DNA of 64,000 nucleotides from Pieris napi. Its lineage: Eukaryota > Arthropoda > Insecta > Lepidoptera > Pieridae. Below the pieces are notes generated by a model. The model worked only from the letters and a program-made list of their open reading frames with translations, did no database searches and had not been told where the DNA came from. Numbering within the stretch: the first letter of the stretch is position 1; each line of letters opens with the position of its first letter. Shown piece after piece: positions 1 to 10,442 of the stretch. The stretch lies in NCBI RefSeq assembly GCF_905475465.1, contig NC_062235.1:12038001-12102000 (forward strand). Direction: 5' to 3'. Made by a program: the position numbers and the translations under genes.

Positions 1-15
1 TAGTTTTCAATTACT

Positions 16-264
16 GCAGTGTTGGTCTAGTGGCTTCAGCGTGCGACTCTCATACCTGAGGTCGTAGGTTCGATTCCCGGCTGTGCACCAATGGACTTTC
101 TTTCTAAGTGCGTATTTAATATTCGCTCGAACGGTGAAGGAAAACATCGTGAGGAGACCGACATGTCTTAGACCCAAAACGCGGCGTGTGCAGGCACTTG
201 AGGCTGATCACCTACTTGCCTATTAGATTGGAGACCTAAAGAGGTTGTAGCGCCACTGATTTTT
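16..264 (+). mobile_element. tRNA-derived SINE, family A
   Basis: The tRNA-like head has box A TGGTCTAGTGG and box B GGTTCGATTCC, followed by a body shared by all family A copies (motifs AACGGTGAAGGAAAACATCG and GCCTATTAGATTG). It ends in GCGCCACTGATTT and a T-rich tail. This copy lacks about 40 bases of the distal body present in the 1048 copy. The family resembles abundant lepidopteran tRNA-SINEs (for example the Metulj group of butterflies), but I cannot confirm the name. Confidence 0.85.
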
Positions 265-1043
265 ATTTTTTAAATTACTTATTAGTCTTAAGTATGCTAG
301 ATCGTAATGTTAAATTGTGACTTCGTGAGACCATTTATAAAAAAAGAAGTCTCTGGTTTACTTACCAATAAATTCGCGTTAATATTACAGTTTAAAAAAA
401 TATTCTTACAAGAATATAGTTTGTAGCTAAATACTTAAGTAATTTAAGTTATTAAAGCATAAGAAATAAAAACTGAACGGCCTTAAATCATATATAGGAC
501 CCTTAGATAACCTTGAGGCAAAGTTGAGCGAAGAGATCGATCATTTTTCATTTTTACAGCTGACAGTATGATAAGTAAAACACTTCAACGTAATAACTTT
601 AACACTTAGCCGCCGTAATAAATGTTCCTCGTGTAAAATAAAAATGTGGTGAATTTTCGCAATGAATTACCATTTTGTTTTTGAATGATTATTTATTTAT
701 AATTTATATTTTCGTCTTTTCGTGCTTTGATCTATTATTGTATTACACGATAAAACATTGTTAGTATCACTGTTTAATGTAAGATGTTAAAGGTTATTTT
801 GTATCCTGCTTAATTTTTTTTTCATTTATACACGCAATTATAATGGACGGCTTTCAAGATAATAATTTTCAACAATAGATCGTAATAAGTCATTGGCATT
901 ACCCATTTGGGTGGCATATATTTTGATTTTTAAATTAGATTACATTAAAAATCATGTTTAATTGTAAATCTCCTAAATATATGAAAGATAAGTTTCCTTA
1001 CAGGTGTTATTTAGTCCCTTCCACTTTTTATTATAAGGTCCTT
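265..1043. other. AT-rich spacer, no gene seen
   Basis: Low-complexity AT-rich sequence between two family A SINEs. Both strands are densely interrupted by stop codons and I recognise no repeat. Confidence 0.6.
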
Positions 1044-1047
1044 TAAG

Positions 1048-1328
1048 AGCGGAAGTGAGCGTGCGACTCTCATCGCTGAGATCCTAGGTTCGATCCCCGG
1101 CTCTGCCCCAATGGGCTTTTTTTTCTATGTACACAATTTAACATTCGCTTGAACGGTGAAGGAAAACATCGTGAGGAAATCGACATGTCTTAGACCCAAA
1201 AAGTCGACGGCGTGTGTCAGGCACTGGAGGCTGACCACCTACTTGCCTATTAGATTGAAAAATGATAATGAAACAGATTCAGAAATCTGAGGCCCAGACC
1301 TAAAGAGGTTGAAGCGCCACTGATTTAT
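1048..1328 (+). mobile_element. tRNA-derived SINE, family A
   Basis: Nearly full-length copy. Box A is damaged, box B GGTTCGATCCC is intact, the body is complete including the segment missing from the copy at 16, and it ends at GCGCCACTGATTTA. It is about 2 kb upstream of the Toll promoter. Confidence 0.85.
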
Positions 1329-3099
1329 TTCAGAGCGGAACATCCACAATTCTGGATTTAAAACACTTACGTTGATGAATTAGTGCAGACAATTAATTTT
1401 ATACATAAATCACTTTAAAGTTTTTATTTTTACCCATAACCATTAATTTTATTTATATACATAGACAATCAAATTTGGTTATATAATCAATACTCAGGTG
1501 TGCCTCAAAATAAATTAAATGCGAATAATATTTGAATACTCTGAGATCATTAGCATAAATTACGTATATAAAAATGACATTGACAATATAAATGAAAGCT
1601 CTTGGGAAAGCTTATTATATTTTGACAGCTTTTTAAGGGTGTCACTTTTCATACATTTATTGAGTTACATTACATTGTAAAGATACATTCCATTTACCTA
1701 ATTATTCTGTATTTTGTTTATCTGGATAACTGCTGATAACACAGCCTTATCGCGAATAAGCTTTCATTTCAGGCACTCTATGCAGTGAAGAGCCTAGGTA
1801 CTATGAATCGAGACGCACTATAATAACCAATTTTAATGCTTATTTAATCTTATATAAATAATTAAATGGAGGCTTTTCAGTCTTCCAAACTTTATATCTT
1901 TAATTATTATTTTTCCGGGTAAAACGCCACATACATTAATCACTTTTCCTTACAGGCAATTTCTAAAAGTTTAAAGCCTCATAGATTTTATATTACGGAA
2001 TTTGTTATCGTATATTTCACTAAAAAGATAGAAAAATCTTTGATAGCCTGGGAACGAATGCACGACCTCAGTGTCAGAGAGTCGCGCTAGGCACAATATT
2101 TCATACAGCCTTAAATGTCATCAAAAAACACCGACTTATCCAACATTCATAGTCAACTTAACTAAAAGGATTAAAATGATTTCCTGACAGCGGGTGTGGT
2201 CCGCCAACCGTGAAAACCTTTGTTACCTTAAGCCTTTAATACTTTTATGCCATAGTTGCTTTTTAATTTCGCCATTTGTAGTATAAAAGGGTTGATTTTT
2301 AATCTTACTTTCCTTGAGTTAAAAGCGTTAAACTCTTTGTTGCGTTCATGGTTTTGTGCATCTGGTGTATAATTCGTTTGGATATCTTAGAAATTCTTTA
2401 ATGGAACAAATGGTTTATAAGATTTATACGAAATCCCATTACTTGGGATGACATTTTTGATAAAAAGCGCTTGTACTACAAGTTTTAAGATTACAATGAG
2501 ACGTAATAAAAAATTCCTTGTGATATTAAGACCTAACTTAGTTCTGGAAGGTAGATAATAACTACATTTTAACCGACTTCAAGAAACAGGAGGGGGTTAA
2601 CAATTCGATGTGTTAAATTTTGTGTATATTCCAGCATAGCACCATCTAAAGACCAATCTCAATTGTGTTGTCAAATGATTTGAGATAGTTTACGTTACGA
2701 GTTATTAAAAATATGTATATTAATATGATTCATTTAATAAACTTACAATCATTTAAAACATTTAATTCTCTTGGACCGGTGTTGTTATAAAATATATTAT
2801 TATATAATAGTAACAGTATGCTTAAATTTTTTAAATAAGTTTGAAAGTTACCTTTAGAAAGATACGCAACACTTTCTTCTTTCGAACTATAGCTTAATTC
2901 CATTGTTTTCTCAAGGTCTCAAAGCAGCTGAGTTCTACATTCATTCAAGCTCGACTACGCGCAACCTATCCTCAAAGCCCAGTAAAAAATAATTTATTGT
3001 AATAAGTCCTCGTGAACATTCGCTACCATTCGGCCGATCTCACCCCTCACCCCTCCCCCGGAACGTATACTCAACGACTGCAATGCCTCTAGAGTCTAC
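1329..3099. other. Upstream region of the Toll gene
   Basis: AT-rich, no ORF of note. A degenerate minus-strand relic of a family A SINE head (GACCTCAGTGTCAGAGAGTC) lies at about 2046-2095. An E-box CAGCTG is at 2925-2930 and a pyrimidine-rich, C-rich stretch at 3030-3060 leads into the promoter. Enhancers could lie here but I cannot recognise any. Confidence 0.45.
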
Positions 3100-3140
3100 G
3101 AGCATTCAGTTAACTCCCAGCAGTGTCGAGGTACGGTCGC
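3100..3140 (+). promoter_or_regulatory. Core promoter of the Toll gene: initiator plus DPE
   Basis: An exact arthropod initiator TCAGTT lies at 3106-3111, with its A at 3108 as the predicted +1. GGTCGC at 3135-3140 then falls exactly at +28 to +33 and fits the downstream promoter element consensus. No TATA box is visible 25-35 bases upstream, as expected for an Inr/DPE promoter. The surrounding 3030-3230 segment is richer in C and G than the flanks. An E-box CAGCTG lies at 2925-2930. Initiator, DPE and spacing are read directly; transcription from here is inferred. The predicted start is 411 bases upstream of the receptor ATG. Confidence 0.6.
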
Positions 3141-3518
3141 GCCACTCGATGCTGTGATTCAACGCGAGCATTCTGTAAAACACGACTGTCGTTACGTACA
3201 CTGTTTACTGACTTTAAAAATTCGTACCGTTAACTTCGTTTTATAATAAAACAACGCGTACATGTTATTTTAAATTGTTTTAGGATATAAATTATCCTGG
3301 ACGTCTTAAGTGAAATATGGAATTTGTGAATCAAGTTAGTCAGTGTTCCAGTGCAATTACAAGGACTCCTTATTAAATTAGAACCGATTGGATTATAAAT
3401 TGATGGATACTTCACATCCGGCAAGGGGACACAGTCAACTAATGCCGACGGAAAAAACATGACACTACGTTTTCTCTCAGTTGATTTTCTTCTATCTTGA
3501 TGATTGATTTTGATCACT
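3108..3518 (+). promoter_or_regulatory. Predicted 5' leader with several upstream ORFs
   Basis: If transcription starts at 3108 and the leader is unspliced, it holds short upstream ORFs at 3149-3157, 3262-3273, 3317-3376, 3403-3462 (with a second in-frame ATG at 3442) and 3459-3500. A further ATG at 3500 is out of frame with, and overlaps, the receptor start. TGA of the 3459 ORF and ATG of the 3500 ORF overlap. Such a leader would be expected to reduce translation of the receptor. Acceptor-like sequences end at 3283 and 3480 and a donor-like GAG/GTACGG is at 3128-3136, so part of the leader could be spliced out. Confidence 0.5.
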
Positions 3519-6500
3519 ATGGCTTTTCAAGAAATATACTTCAAGAATTCAGTCGTCGCCTACATTATATTTTTATTTATTTTGAGGTTAAATGTCGCCG
3601 ATCAGAGTTCATTTCCGCTGAAATATGAAGCTCCTGATGATTGTCAGTGGTGGCTAAAGGGTCCTAACGACGCCCACGAAGTGTCCCTTACGTGTAAATT
3701 ACGGACAATTAACAGTGAATTCGATACAACCAACTTTAGTGTTATTCCTTCTGAGCACACAACTTCTCTCAGAATTGAGTGTAACGAAGAGATTATGTAC
3801 AAAAGCTCTCTCGATGATCGTAGTTTTGCGCATCTAGTGAAGTTACGTGAGCTTATATTGGACAACTGTAAAATTGGACGATGGCCCCCGGGTGTGCTCT
3901 CTGGACTGAGAGACCTTCGAAATCTTACAGTAAGAACAAAAAATACCGAATGGAGTGCAATGAGCTTAGAAATAGCGTCAGAAAGCTTTACAGCCGTGCG
4001 TCAATTAGAAAAACTGGATTTAAGTTTTAACAACATCTGGTCGTTTCCTGAAAATTTGTTTTGCCCATTAACGAATTTAGTTTATCTAAACGTTTCCTCA
4101 AATAGACTTCAGGATGTCAGTGATTTGGGATTCAGAGAAAGGGCAATGCATCAAGCTTTAATTAGTGAACACGAGGGACCACCGCCATCGGCATTGATTC
4201 CTCACGCATCGTGCTCCTTAGATATCGAAGTGTTAGATGCCTCCAATAATCATTTTGTGTTAATGCCCGAAAATGGATTTCATGCCTTACGCAGATTAAA
4301 AGAACTGCACATTCATGATAATGAAATATCGATGGTGGCTGACAAAGCGCTAGCGGGCCTTAAACAGTTACAAATAATAGATCTCTCCAACAATAAAATT
4401 GTGGCCCTCCCTCAAGACCTTTTCAAAGATTGTAGGCCGGTGATAAAAGAAATATATCTACAAAATAATTCAATAAGTGTGCTTTCTCCTACACTATTCG
4501 CCAACCTTGATCAATTATTGGCGCTAGATTTATCAAATAATCACCTCACGAGTACGTGGATTAATGAAAATACTTTCGCTGGTCTTATTAGAATGGTACT
4601 ACTTAATTTATCTAACAACCGATTAACAAAACTAGATCCAAAAATATTCAAGGACTTGTATACACTACAGATTTTAAATGTTCAGCGTAATATGCTGGAA
4701 AGTATTGCTGCAGACACATTTGCTCCTATGAATAATCTGCATACGCTGATTTTGTCATATAATAAGATATCACATATGGATGCCTACGCACTGAATGGTC
4801 TCTACGTATTATCTTTATTATCCATTGATTATAATCGTCTTGAAGAATTGCATCCGGAAGCGTTTCGAAACACTTCTTCTTTACAAGACCTCAATTTAAA
4901 TAGTAATCGATTGAAAAAAGTACCTACAGCGCTGAGAAACATGCGCTTATTACGAACTCTCGACCTTGGTGAAAATCAAATAACCTCATTGGAAGAACCT
5001 GGTTTTGTTGGACTGCATAACGTATACGGACTACGTCTGATTGGAAACAAGATAGAAAAGATAAGTAAGGATGTATTTAGCGATTTACCATCGTTGCAAA
5101 TTTTAAACTTAGCGCGTAATAAATTACGCTTTATAGATACTAGTGCATTTGAAAATTTAAAGACATTACAAGCAATTAGATTAGATGCCAACCAGATTAC
5201 AGACATCCAAGGGCTTTTTGTAAATACTTCTTCTCTGATGTGGTTAAACGTCTCAGATAACAAAATAGACCGGTTTGATTACTCTGCTATTCCGAAGAAA
5301 CTTCAATGGCTGGATCTCCATAGTAACAATATTAAAGAATTGGGAAATAGTTACCGCTTAGATAAGGAATTGCTATTACAGACATTAGACGCTAGCTTCA
5401 ACAAAATGACAAAAATATTTACCTACTCTATTCCCAGTAGTATCGAGCTGCTCTTCTTGAACGATAATCAAATTACACAAGTTGAGGCTCAAACTTTCGT
5501 TGGAAAAACCAATTTAACGAGAGTCGATTTGTATGCAAATCAGATCACTAGTATGGATCTCAATGCGCTTCGCCTAACTCCAGTTGATCCGGGGAGGCCT
5601 CTGCCCGAATTTTATATTGGTGGAAATCCATTTCAGTGTGATTGTACTATGGAGTGGTTACAACGTATAAATAAACTAGATCACCTCCGACAACACCCTA
5701 GAGTGATGGACCTAGAAAGTATTTATTGCAAACTGTTATATAATCGTGAAAGGACCTATATACCTCTAGTTGACGCTGAGTCATCTCAGTTTTTGTGTAC
5801 ATATAAAACTCATTGTTTTACGTTGTGTCATTGTTGTGATTTTGACGCGTGTGATTGTGAAATGACGTGCCCGTCGAACTGTACCTGTTATCATGACCAA
5901 CCGTGGTCGGCAAATATTGTGGACTGTTCAGCTGCTGGGTATTCTGAAATACCTAACAGTATACCTATGGACGCTACGGAACTGTATCTAGACGGTAATA
6001 ACTTCGGCAGCTTAACAAGCCACGCTTTTATAGGTCGTAAGAACTTAAAAATATTGTACGCAAATAACTCGAATATTGACGCTCTGTATAATAATACATT
6101 TAGTGGACTAAAACGCTTGACTGTATTGCATTTAGAAAAGAACAACATAAAGGAGCTGTTAGGATTTGAATTATCGCCCTTAGAGAATTTACGGGAATTG
6201 CATCTCCAAGACAATAAAATACATTATATCGATAATCGAACGTTCATCGAACTTATGCATTTAGAAGTTTTACGGCTCGAGGGAAACAACATTTATAGCT
6301 TCGCCGTGTGGCAATTCACGATGAATCCATATTTGGTAGAGATAAGTCTTTCACGCAATCCCTGGTCCTGTGACTGTCTATACATACATAAATTCCGAAA
6401 TTGGTTTCGAAACAACCTCGGTAAAGTTGAAGATGCCAAGAAAATTACCTGTATCTTTGACAATATTACTAACGCAGTTGGACCTCACATGTCCGACTTT

Positions 6501-7370
6501 AACTCAACGATTTGTACAAGTCACGTCGGTGGAGTTTCATCGATTATCGAGAACCAAGTCATAAATGATTACCTCCCATTATTGTTGATATCACTATGCG
6601 TATTTGTGATAAGCTCTGTCCTCATATGCGGCGTATTTTACTGGAGACGTGAATTGAGAGTATGGATATATTACCATTGTGGATTAAGAATGTGCTATAA
6701 AAACACATCGTTCGATGACGAAGCCGATAAAGACAGATTATTTGACGCCTACATAAGTTATAGCGTGAAAGACGAGGCCTTTGTAGCTCAAATGCTTGCT
6801 CCGGGCTTAGAATCTACAGATCCTAGTTTTCGGCTGTGTTTACACTACCGCGACTTCAACGCGTCGGCCTACGTAGCAGACACAATTATCGAGGCCGTTG
6901 AATCCTCGAAAAGAACAATTATAGTGTTATCTAAAAACTTTATAAATAACGAATGGTGTAGATTCGAGTTTAAAACGGCTCTCCATGAAGTGTTAAAAGA
7001 AAGGCGAAGAAGACTGATAATAATATTGTTAGGTGATTTACCGAATAGAGACATTGATCCCGAGTTGAGGTTGTGTTTAAAAGCGAATACGTGTATAGAG
7101 TGGGGTGATAGACAGTTTTGGCAAAAGTTAAGGTTCGCAATGCCGGACTTGCGGAAGTGTCAATATCACCGATCGACGGTGAATATTTACGCGTCGGTGT
7201 CACCTATGGGGGCAGGGCGGGCGCCGGCGCCGCCCCCGCCCCCGCCGCCTGGCAAGCTGCCCCCCTTGCTGGGTGACGGCCTGGCGGACCGGCTCGCTGT
7301 CTCCACGAGCGTCCATGCGCGTGACGCACACCCCCACCGCATACCGCCGCACGCGCAGCTGTGGGCGTAG
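3519..7370 (+). CDS. Toll-like receptor, long insect Toll type (Toll-6/Toll-8 Tollo-like)
   Basis: Single-pass cell-surface receptor with leucine-rich repeats outside and a TIR signalling domain inside; 1283 residues in one exon. ATG 3519 was chosen because it has A at -3 and G at +4. The frame opens only at TTG 3504, right after a TGA at 3501. Residues 1-27 are a hydrophobic signal peptide. A conserved N-terminal cap has Cys42. About 23 leucine-rich repeats run to about residue 700. A cysteine-rich region follows: LRRCT from Cys707, and a Cys cluster 760-790 ending in an LRRNT-like CPxxCxC. Five further repeats and a second LRRCT (Cys951, 953, 978, 999) come next. The membrane helix is 1019-1042, followed by RR. 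TIR spans about 1074-1209, with FDAYISYS at 1075-1082 and the box 3 FW at 1200-1201. The tail is proline-rich. The two ectodomain blocks are typical of the long Tolls (Toll-2/6/7/8). TIR details (SVKDEAF, NTCIEW, VNIYA in the tail) favour Toll-6/Toll-8, though Toll-7/18w remains possible. Such receptors act in epithelial patterning and in some immune responses. Confidence 0.96.
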   Translation: MAFQEIYFKNSVVAYIIFLFILRLNVADQSSFPLKYEAPDDCQWWLKGPNDAHEVSLTCKLRTINSEFDTTNFSVIPSEHTTSLRIECNEEIMYKSSLDDRSFAHLVKLRELILDNCKIGRWPPGVLSGLRDLRNLTVRTKNTEWSAMSLEIASESFTAVRQLEKLDLSFNNIWSFPENLFCPLTNLVYLNVSSNRLQDVSDLGFRERAMHQALISEHEGPPPSALIPHASCSLDIEVLDASNNHFVLMPENGFHALRRLKELHIHDNEISMVADKALAGLKQLQIIDLSNNKIVALPQDLFKDCRPVIKEIYLQNNSISVLSPTLFANLDQLLALDLSNNHLTSTWINENTFAGLIRMVLLNLSNNRLTKLDPKIFKDLYTLQILNVQRNMLESIAADTFAPMNNLHTLILSYNKISHMDAYALNGLYVLSLLSIDYNRLEELHPEAFRNTSSLQDLNLNSNRLKKVPTALRNMRLLRTLDLGENQITSLEEPGFVGLHNVYGLRLIGNKIEKISKDVFSDLPSLQILNLARNKLRFIDTSAFENLKTLQAIRLDANQITDIQGLFVNTSSLMWLNVSDNKIDRFDYSAIPKKLQWLDLHSNNIKELGNSYRLDKELLLQTLDASFNKMTKIFTYSIPSSIELLFLNDNQITQVEAQTFVGKTNLTRVDLYANQITSMDLNALRLTPVDPGRPLPEFYIGGNPFQCDCTMEWLQRINKLDHLRQHPRVMDLESIYCKLLYNRERTYIPLVDAESSQFLCTYKTHCFTLCHCCDFDACDCEMTCPSNCTCYHDQPWSANIVDCSAAGYSEIPNSIPMDATELYLDGNNFGSLTSHAFIGRKNLKILYANNSNIDALYNNTFSGLKRLTVLHLEKNNIKELLGFELSPLENLRELHLQDNKIHYIDNRTFIELMHLEVLRLEGNNIYSFAVWQFTMNPYLVEISLSRNPWSCDCLYIHKFRNWFRNNLGKVEDAKKITCIFDNITNAVGPHMSDFNSTICTSHVGGVSSIIENQVINDYLPLLLISLCVFVISSVLICGVFYWRRELRVWIYYHCGLRMCYKNTSFDDEADKDRLFDAYISYSVKDEAFVAQMLAPGLESTDPSFRLCLHYRDFNASAYVADTIIEAVESSKRTIIVLSKNFINNEWCRFEFKTALHEVLKERRRRLIIILLGDLPNRDIDPELRLCLKANTCIEWGDRQFWQKLRFAMPDLRKCQYHRSTVNIYASVSPMGAGRAPAPPPPPPPGKLPPLLGDGLADRLAVSTSVHARDAHPHRIPPHAQLWA

Positions 7371-7930
7371 CGTATGCTTCAACGCAGGTAATTTACATAC
7401 GCTTAAGCGTTTTTAGTCCAAAACAGTGATAATTATAATAAGTAGATTAAGTAACCTGCATTTATTTGTACATGTATGATTTGTAAATAATTTATTTTAT
7501 ATGGATGAATTTCCTAATTTCTGCGATAGTAATTTTAAGTTTAACTTTTTATTGTAAATAGAATACGTTCAATCCAGTCTACAAATTAATTCTATTAAAT
7601 TATTAAATGCCAAAGTTTAAAACTTATCATGTACCTTCAAACGCATTTAAAATATATTAATTTTATGTTTATAATCTATTCACAAGAGACTGTAAATAAT
7701 TTCTTTATGTTTTATTTGTATATTATGTAGATAATGAGTCCGAATGAGAAGAGAAAAGTCGAAATATATATTATGAATTTTATTTGTTTTTGTTTCATTT
7801 CTTTTTGCCGTATTTTATTCGAAATAATATTTAATATATGACATATTATGAGCAAAACTTATAATGCACACGAATTAATATTTTAGGAATTAGCCAAGAT
7901 TATACTAAAACAATAAAATATATTTTCCAA
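7371..7930 (+). promoter_or_regulatory. 3' UTR and polyadenylation signal of the Toll gene
   Basis: AT-rich sequence after the stop codon. ATTAAA variants occur at 7594-7599 and 7602-7607. A canonical AATAAA is at 7912-7917, about 540 bases after the stop, and is the best end candidate. Another AATAAA is at 8216-8221. A donor-like CAG/GTAATT at 7385-7393 lies only 17 bases after the stop, so a 3' UTR intron is possible. Confidence 0.5.
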
Positions 7931-9371
7931 TCAAACTTATCTCAAGTAAGAAAAAGAATATTCAGAACAAAGTTGAAATAAGGTCCATTACACAAATACA
8001 ACACACAGTTCCGATAATCTTTCCCGAGCTATCCCAATTAGATTTAGCAAACCCTTCAAACAAAATTAATTTATCAAAGTAGATTGATAACATTAATCAC
8101 TTTGAAAACTTTTCTCCGAAATAATAGGATCTAACGTCAAGATGGCGGACAAATGTTTATAATTTTATACTATTTCTGTGCCTGTTCATTACGATATACA
8201 AAATATTTCTACAGAAATAAAAAATATCTAAATTCTAAGTAAGGTTTAGAAACGAAACGAAAAGTATGAGTTCCGTAAGTCAAAATTCAATACGTTTTTG
8301 ACATAGGTACGGGATTTTCTTAATAACAGTAACACAACAGCAGTTATTAAATCAATATTTTTATATCTCATTACGTTCTTAGTTAATTTGAATTTGATTT
8401 TATTTCAAGAAAATGTAAACGCCAATAAGTTGTTATTATAAAATGTAAAAGGTATCACAGTCACAAAGTCGACTGGATTTTCCCGTTAAAATTGATTAGT
8501 AGTACTAAATTGCCAGTAGACTAAAAGAATTCTACTACCTACTAAAACTAATTTAAACAGTTTTTGCCAGAAATAAAATATGAATAAATATGGTAAGTAT
8601 TTTCTTAATGTTTGTTCTAATCGTAAAATTCACCATTGAATAGTGTTTCAATTAAACCAATTTAACTGCGTAGTGATACACGACATCTACTAAAACAGAA
8701 ATTCTTCTTTACACGCACGCATGCAGAAAATAACATGAATACCTCAGTTTGCGACGTAAACGTCAAACTCTTGTTAAGGATAATTGTCAAATAGTTTATT
8801 ATTTTATTATGGCACTTACGAAATGTATTACTACGGATATGATAAGTGTTCTATGTCTAAATTCAGGGAAATGATTTTTAATTATTTTTTACTGTCTACT
8901 GTCAGTGTAAACTTGGCTTGTACATTTAACACACACAACTCAAATCTCCATTATCTCCTTTGGACAAATCAAAACGAAATCAACATTGGTTATTCGGCGT
9001 TGGGACCCATATCAAAACGACAGTCGGGGTCAGCAGAGAAATAATGGGGAAACTTGTTTTTACGGTCGAGCTAAGGGATATGTCACGTGATTTTATCAGT
9101 TCGTATTTATGTTTGTGTATAGAGATTAAAATTGTTTGGATCTTGTTAGTTTCTTGGTAATGGCCGAATCGTAGGATTCGTTAATAGCTCTTGAGCTTCT
9201 ATTTGGTTTACTCATAATTCTTAAGGTGGAGGAGAGGAAAAAAAAGATTCATTGACAGACACATCACAAATACAAGATATTAAAAAAAAACAAGTTATAA
9301 TAATAGAAGGGTTTTGGAAATATATAATATTTTTATGAGTAAGAGTAACGCAACTAAAATAAATAGAAATA
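7931..9371. other. AT-rich spacer downstream of the Toll gene
   Basis: No repeat or gene recognised. Two short overlapping ORFs on the + strand at 8784-9160 have no recognisable domain or signal and are probably chance. Confidence 0.5.
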
Positions 9372-9586
9372 TACTCAAACTCAAAAATATCTTCATCCAT
9401 ATAGGTAAACAAGTGCACTTATGAATCGTCAGAAAGAAGTTAAATTATTTGTAAATTTACATTTACTACCAGTTCACAAGTCAAGGGCGTAGAGCGGGAA
9501 AGAAGAACTGGCAAGAAATTTTCCGCCACTCATTTTAATCGCCAAGTATTGAGTCATACAAATTGTTTGAACTGGAGCAAATCTAA
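9372..9586 (-). mobile_element. LINE 3' end, family G
   Basis: Read on the minus strand it matches the 31164 copy: CTCCAGTTCAAACAATT, then GAGTGGCGGAAA, then a segment ending GTTTACCTATATG and a GAGTTTGA tail. The tail and its copies elsewhere are characteristic of 5'-truncated non-LTR retrotransposon 3' ends. No coding part remains. Confidence 0.7.
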
Positions 9587-9870
9587 ACTAATAATAGGTA
9601 TCTAAACACAGCAATTTAGAGTACAAAAATAAAAGAGAAAACAATTACAATACCAAATTTAAATGGCGCCTGAAAGCTGTAAGAACTCGAATAATTTAAT
9701 ATAAAATAATAAACCTTATCATGGATTTTTTGTGAACGTTCTGTGGCAGGAAAACATTTTATTTGGCTGTCGTACCTAGGACTTACTACTGCTTGACTAT
9801 TGCTACTTCAATCGCTTGACCACCGAGTCATAAGTGATAACGAAGTAATTAAATTTACATAAGCAAATCT

Positions 9871-9980
9871 CAAAAGGCCGGCAACGCACTTGCGAGACCT
9901 CTGGCATTGAGAGTGTCCATTGGGCGGTGGTATCACTTAACATCAGATGAGCCTCCGGCCCCAGCCCCTGTTCTATAAAA
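9871..9980 (+). repeat. Dispersed repeat family B
   Basis: Carries the family B core: AAAAGGCCGGCAACGCACTTG, then CTGGCATTGAGAGTGTCCAT, then GGTATCACTTAACATCAG, ending CCCCTGTTCTATAAAA. This non-coding core is widespread in Lepidoptera. Its transposon class is not clear to me. Confidence 0.75.
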
Positions 9981-10174
9981 AAAATCAGTGGCGCCTCAGT
10001 GACAACTTTTTTTTTGTTTTCCTTTCCATTCCTTCCAGATGACCGCGAAACTGAACGTTATTCGATATGTCAACGCCCAGTATTCCGATGCTAGCTGAGG
10101 CTTTAAGGAGAGTGTTTTCAAAGAGGGGAGTAGCGACAAAGGGAGTTTTTTTGGTCAAAAAAAACTTTTTTTTT

Positions 10175-10442
10175 TAACTTCTTTAGGTCTTGGCCTCAGA
10201 ATTCTAAATCTGTTTGATGATCATTTTTAAATCTAATAGGCAAGTAGGTGATCAGCCTCCAGTGCCTGACACACGCCGTCGACTTTTTGGGTCAAAGACA
10301 TGTCGGTTTCCTCACGGTGTTTTCCTTCACCGTTCGAGAAAATGTACCTAGAAAGAAACTCCATTGGTGCACAGCCGGGGATCGAACCTACAACCTCAGG
10401 AATGAGAATCGTACGCTGAAGCCGCTAGGCCAACTCAGCTCT
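10175..10442 (-). mobile_element. tRNA-derived SINE, family A
   Basis: Reads on the minus strand from a box A/B head at about 10370-10442 to the distal body at 10175. The terminal GCGCC motif appears at about 9985-9993, separated by roughly 170 bases of unrelated sequence, so the SINE tail may have been split by an insertion. The short ORF over this copy is not a gene. Confidence 0.8.

Noticed and set aside
3230..3517. 95-codon minus-strand ORF over the Toll leader
   Set aside because: It lies opposite the promoter-proximal leader, has no recognisable domain and uses an odd composition. Chance open frame.
7200..7382. Arginine-rich minus-strand ORF
   Set aside because: It is the antisense of the GC-rich receptor tail; GC-rich DNA lacks stops on both strands.
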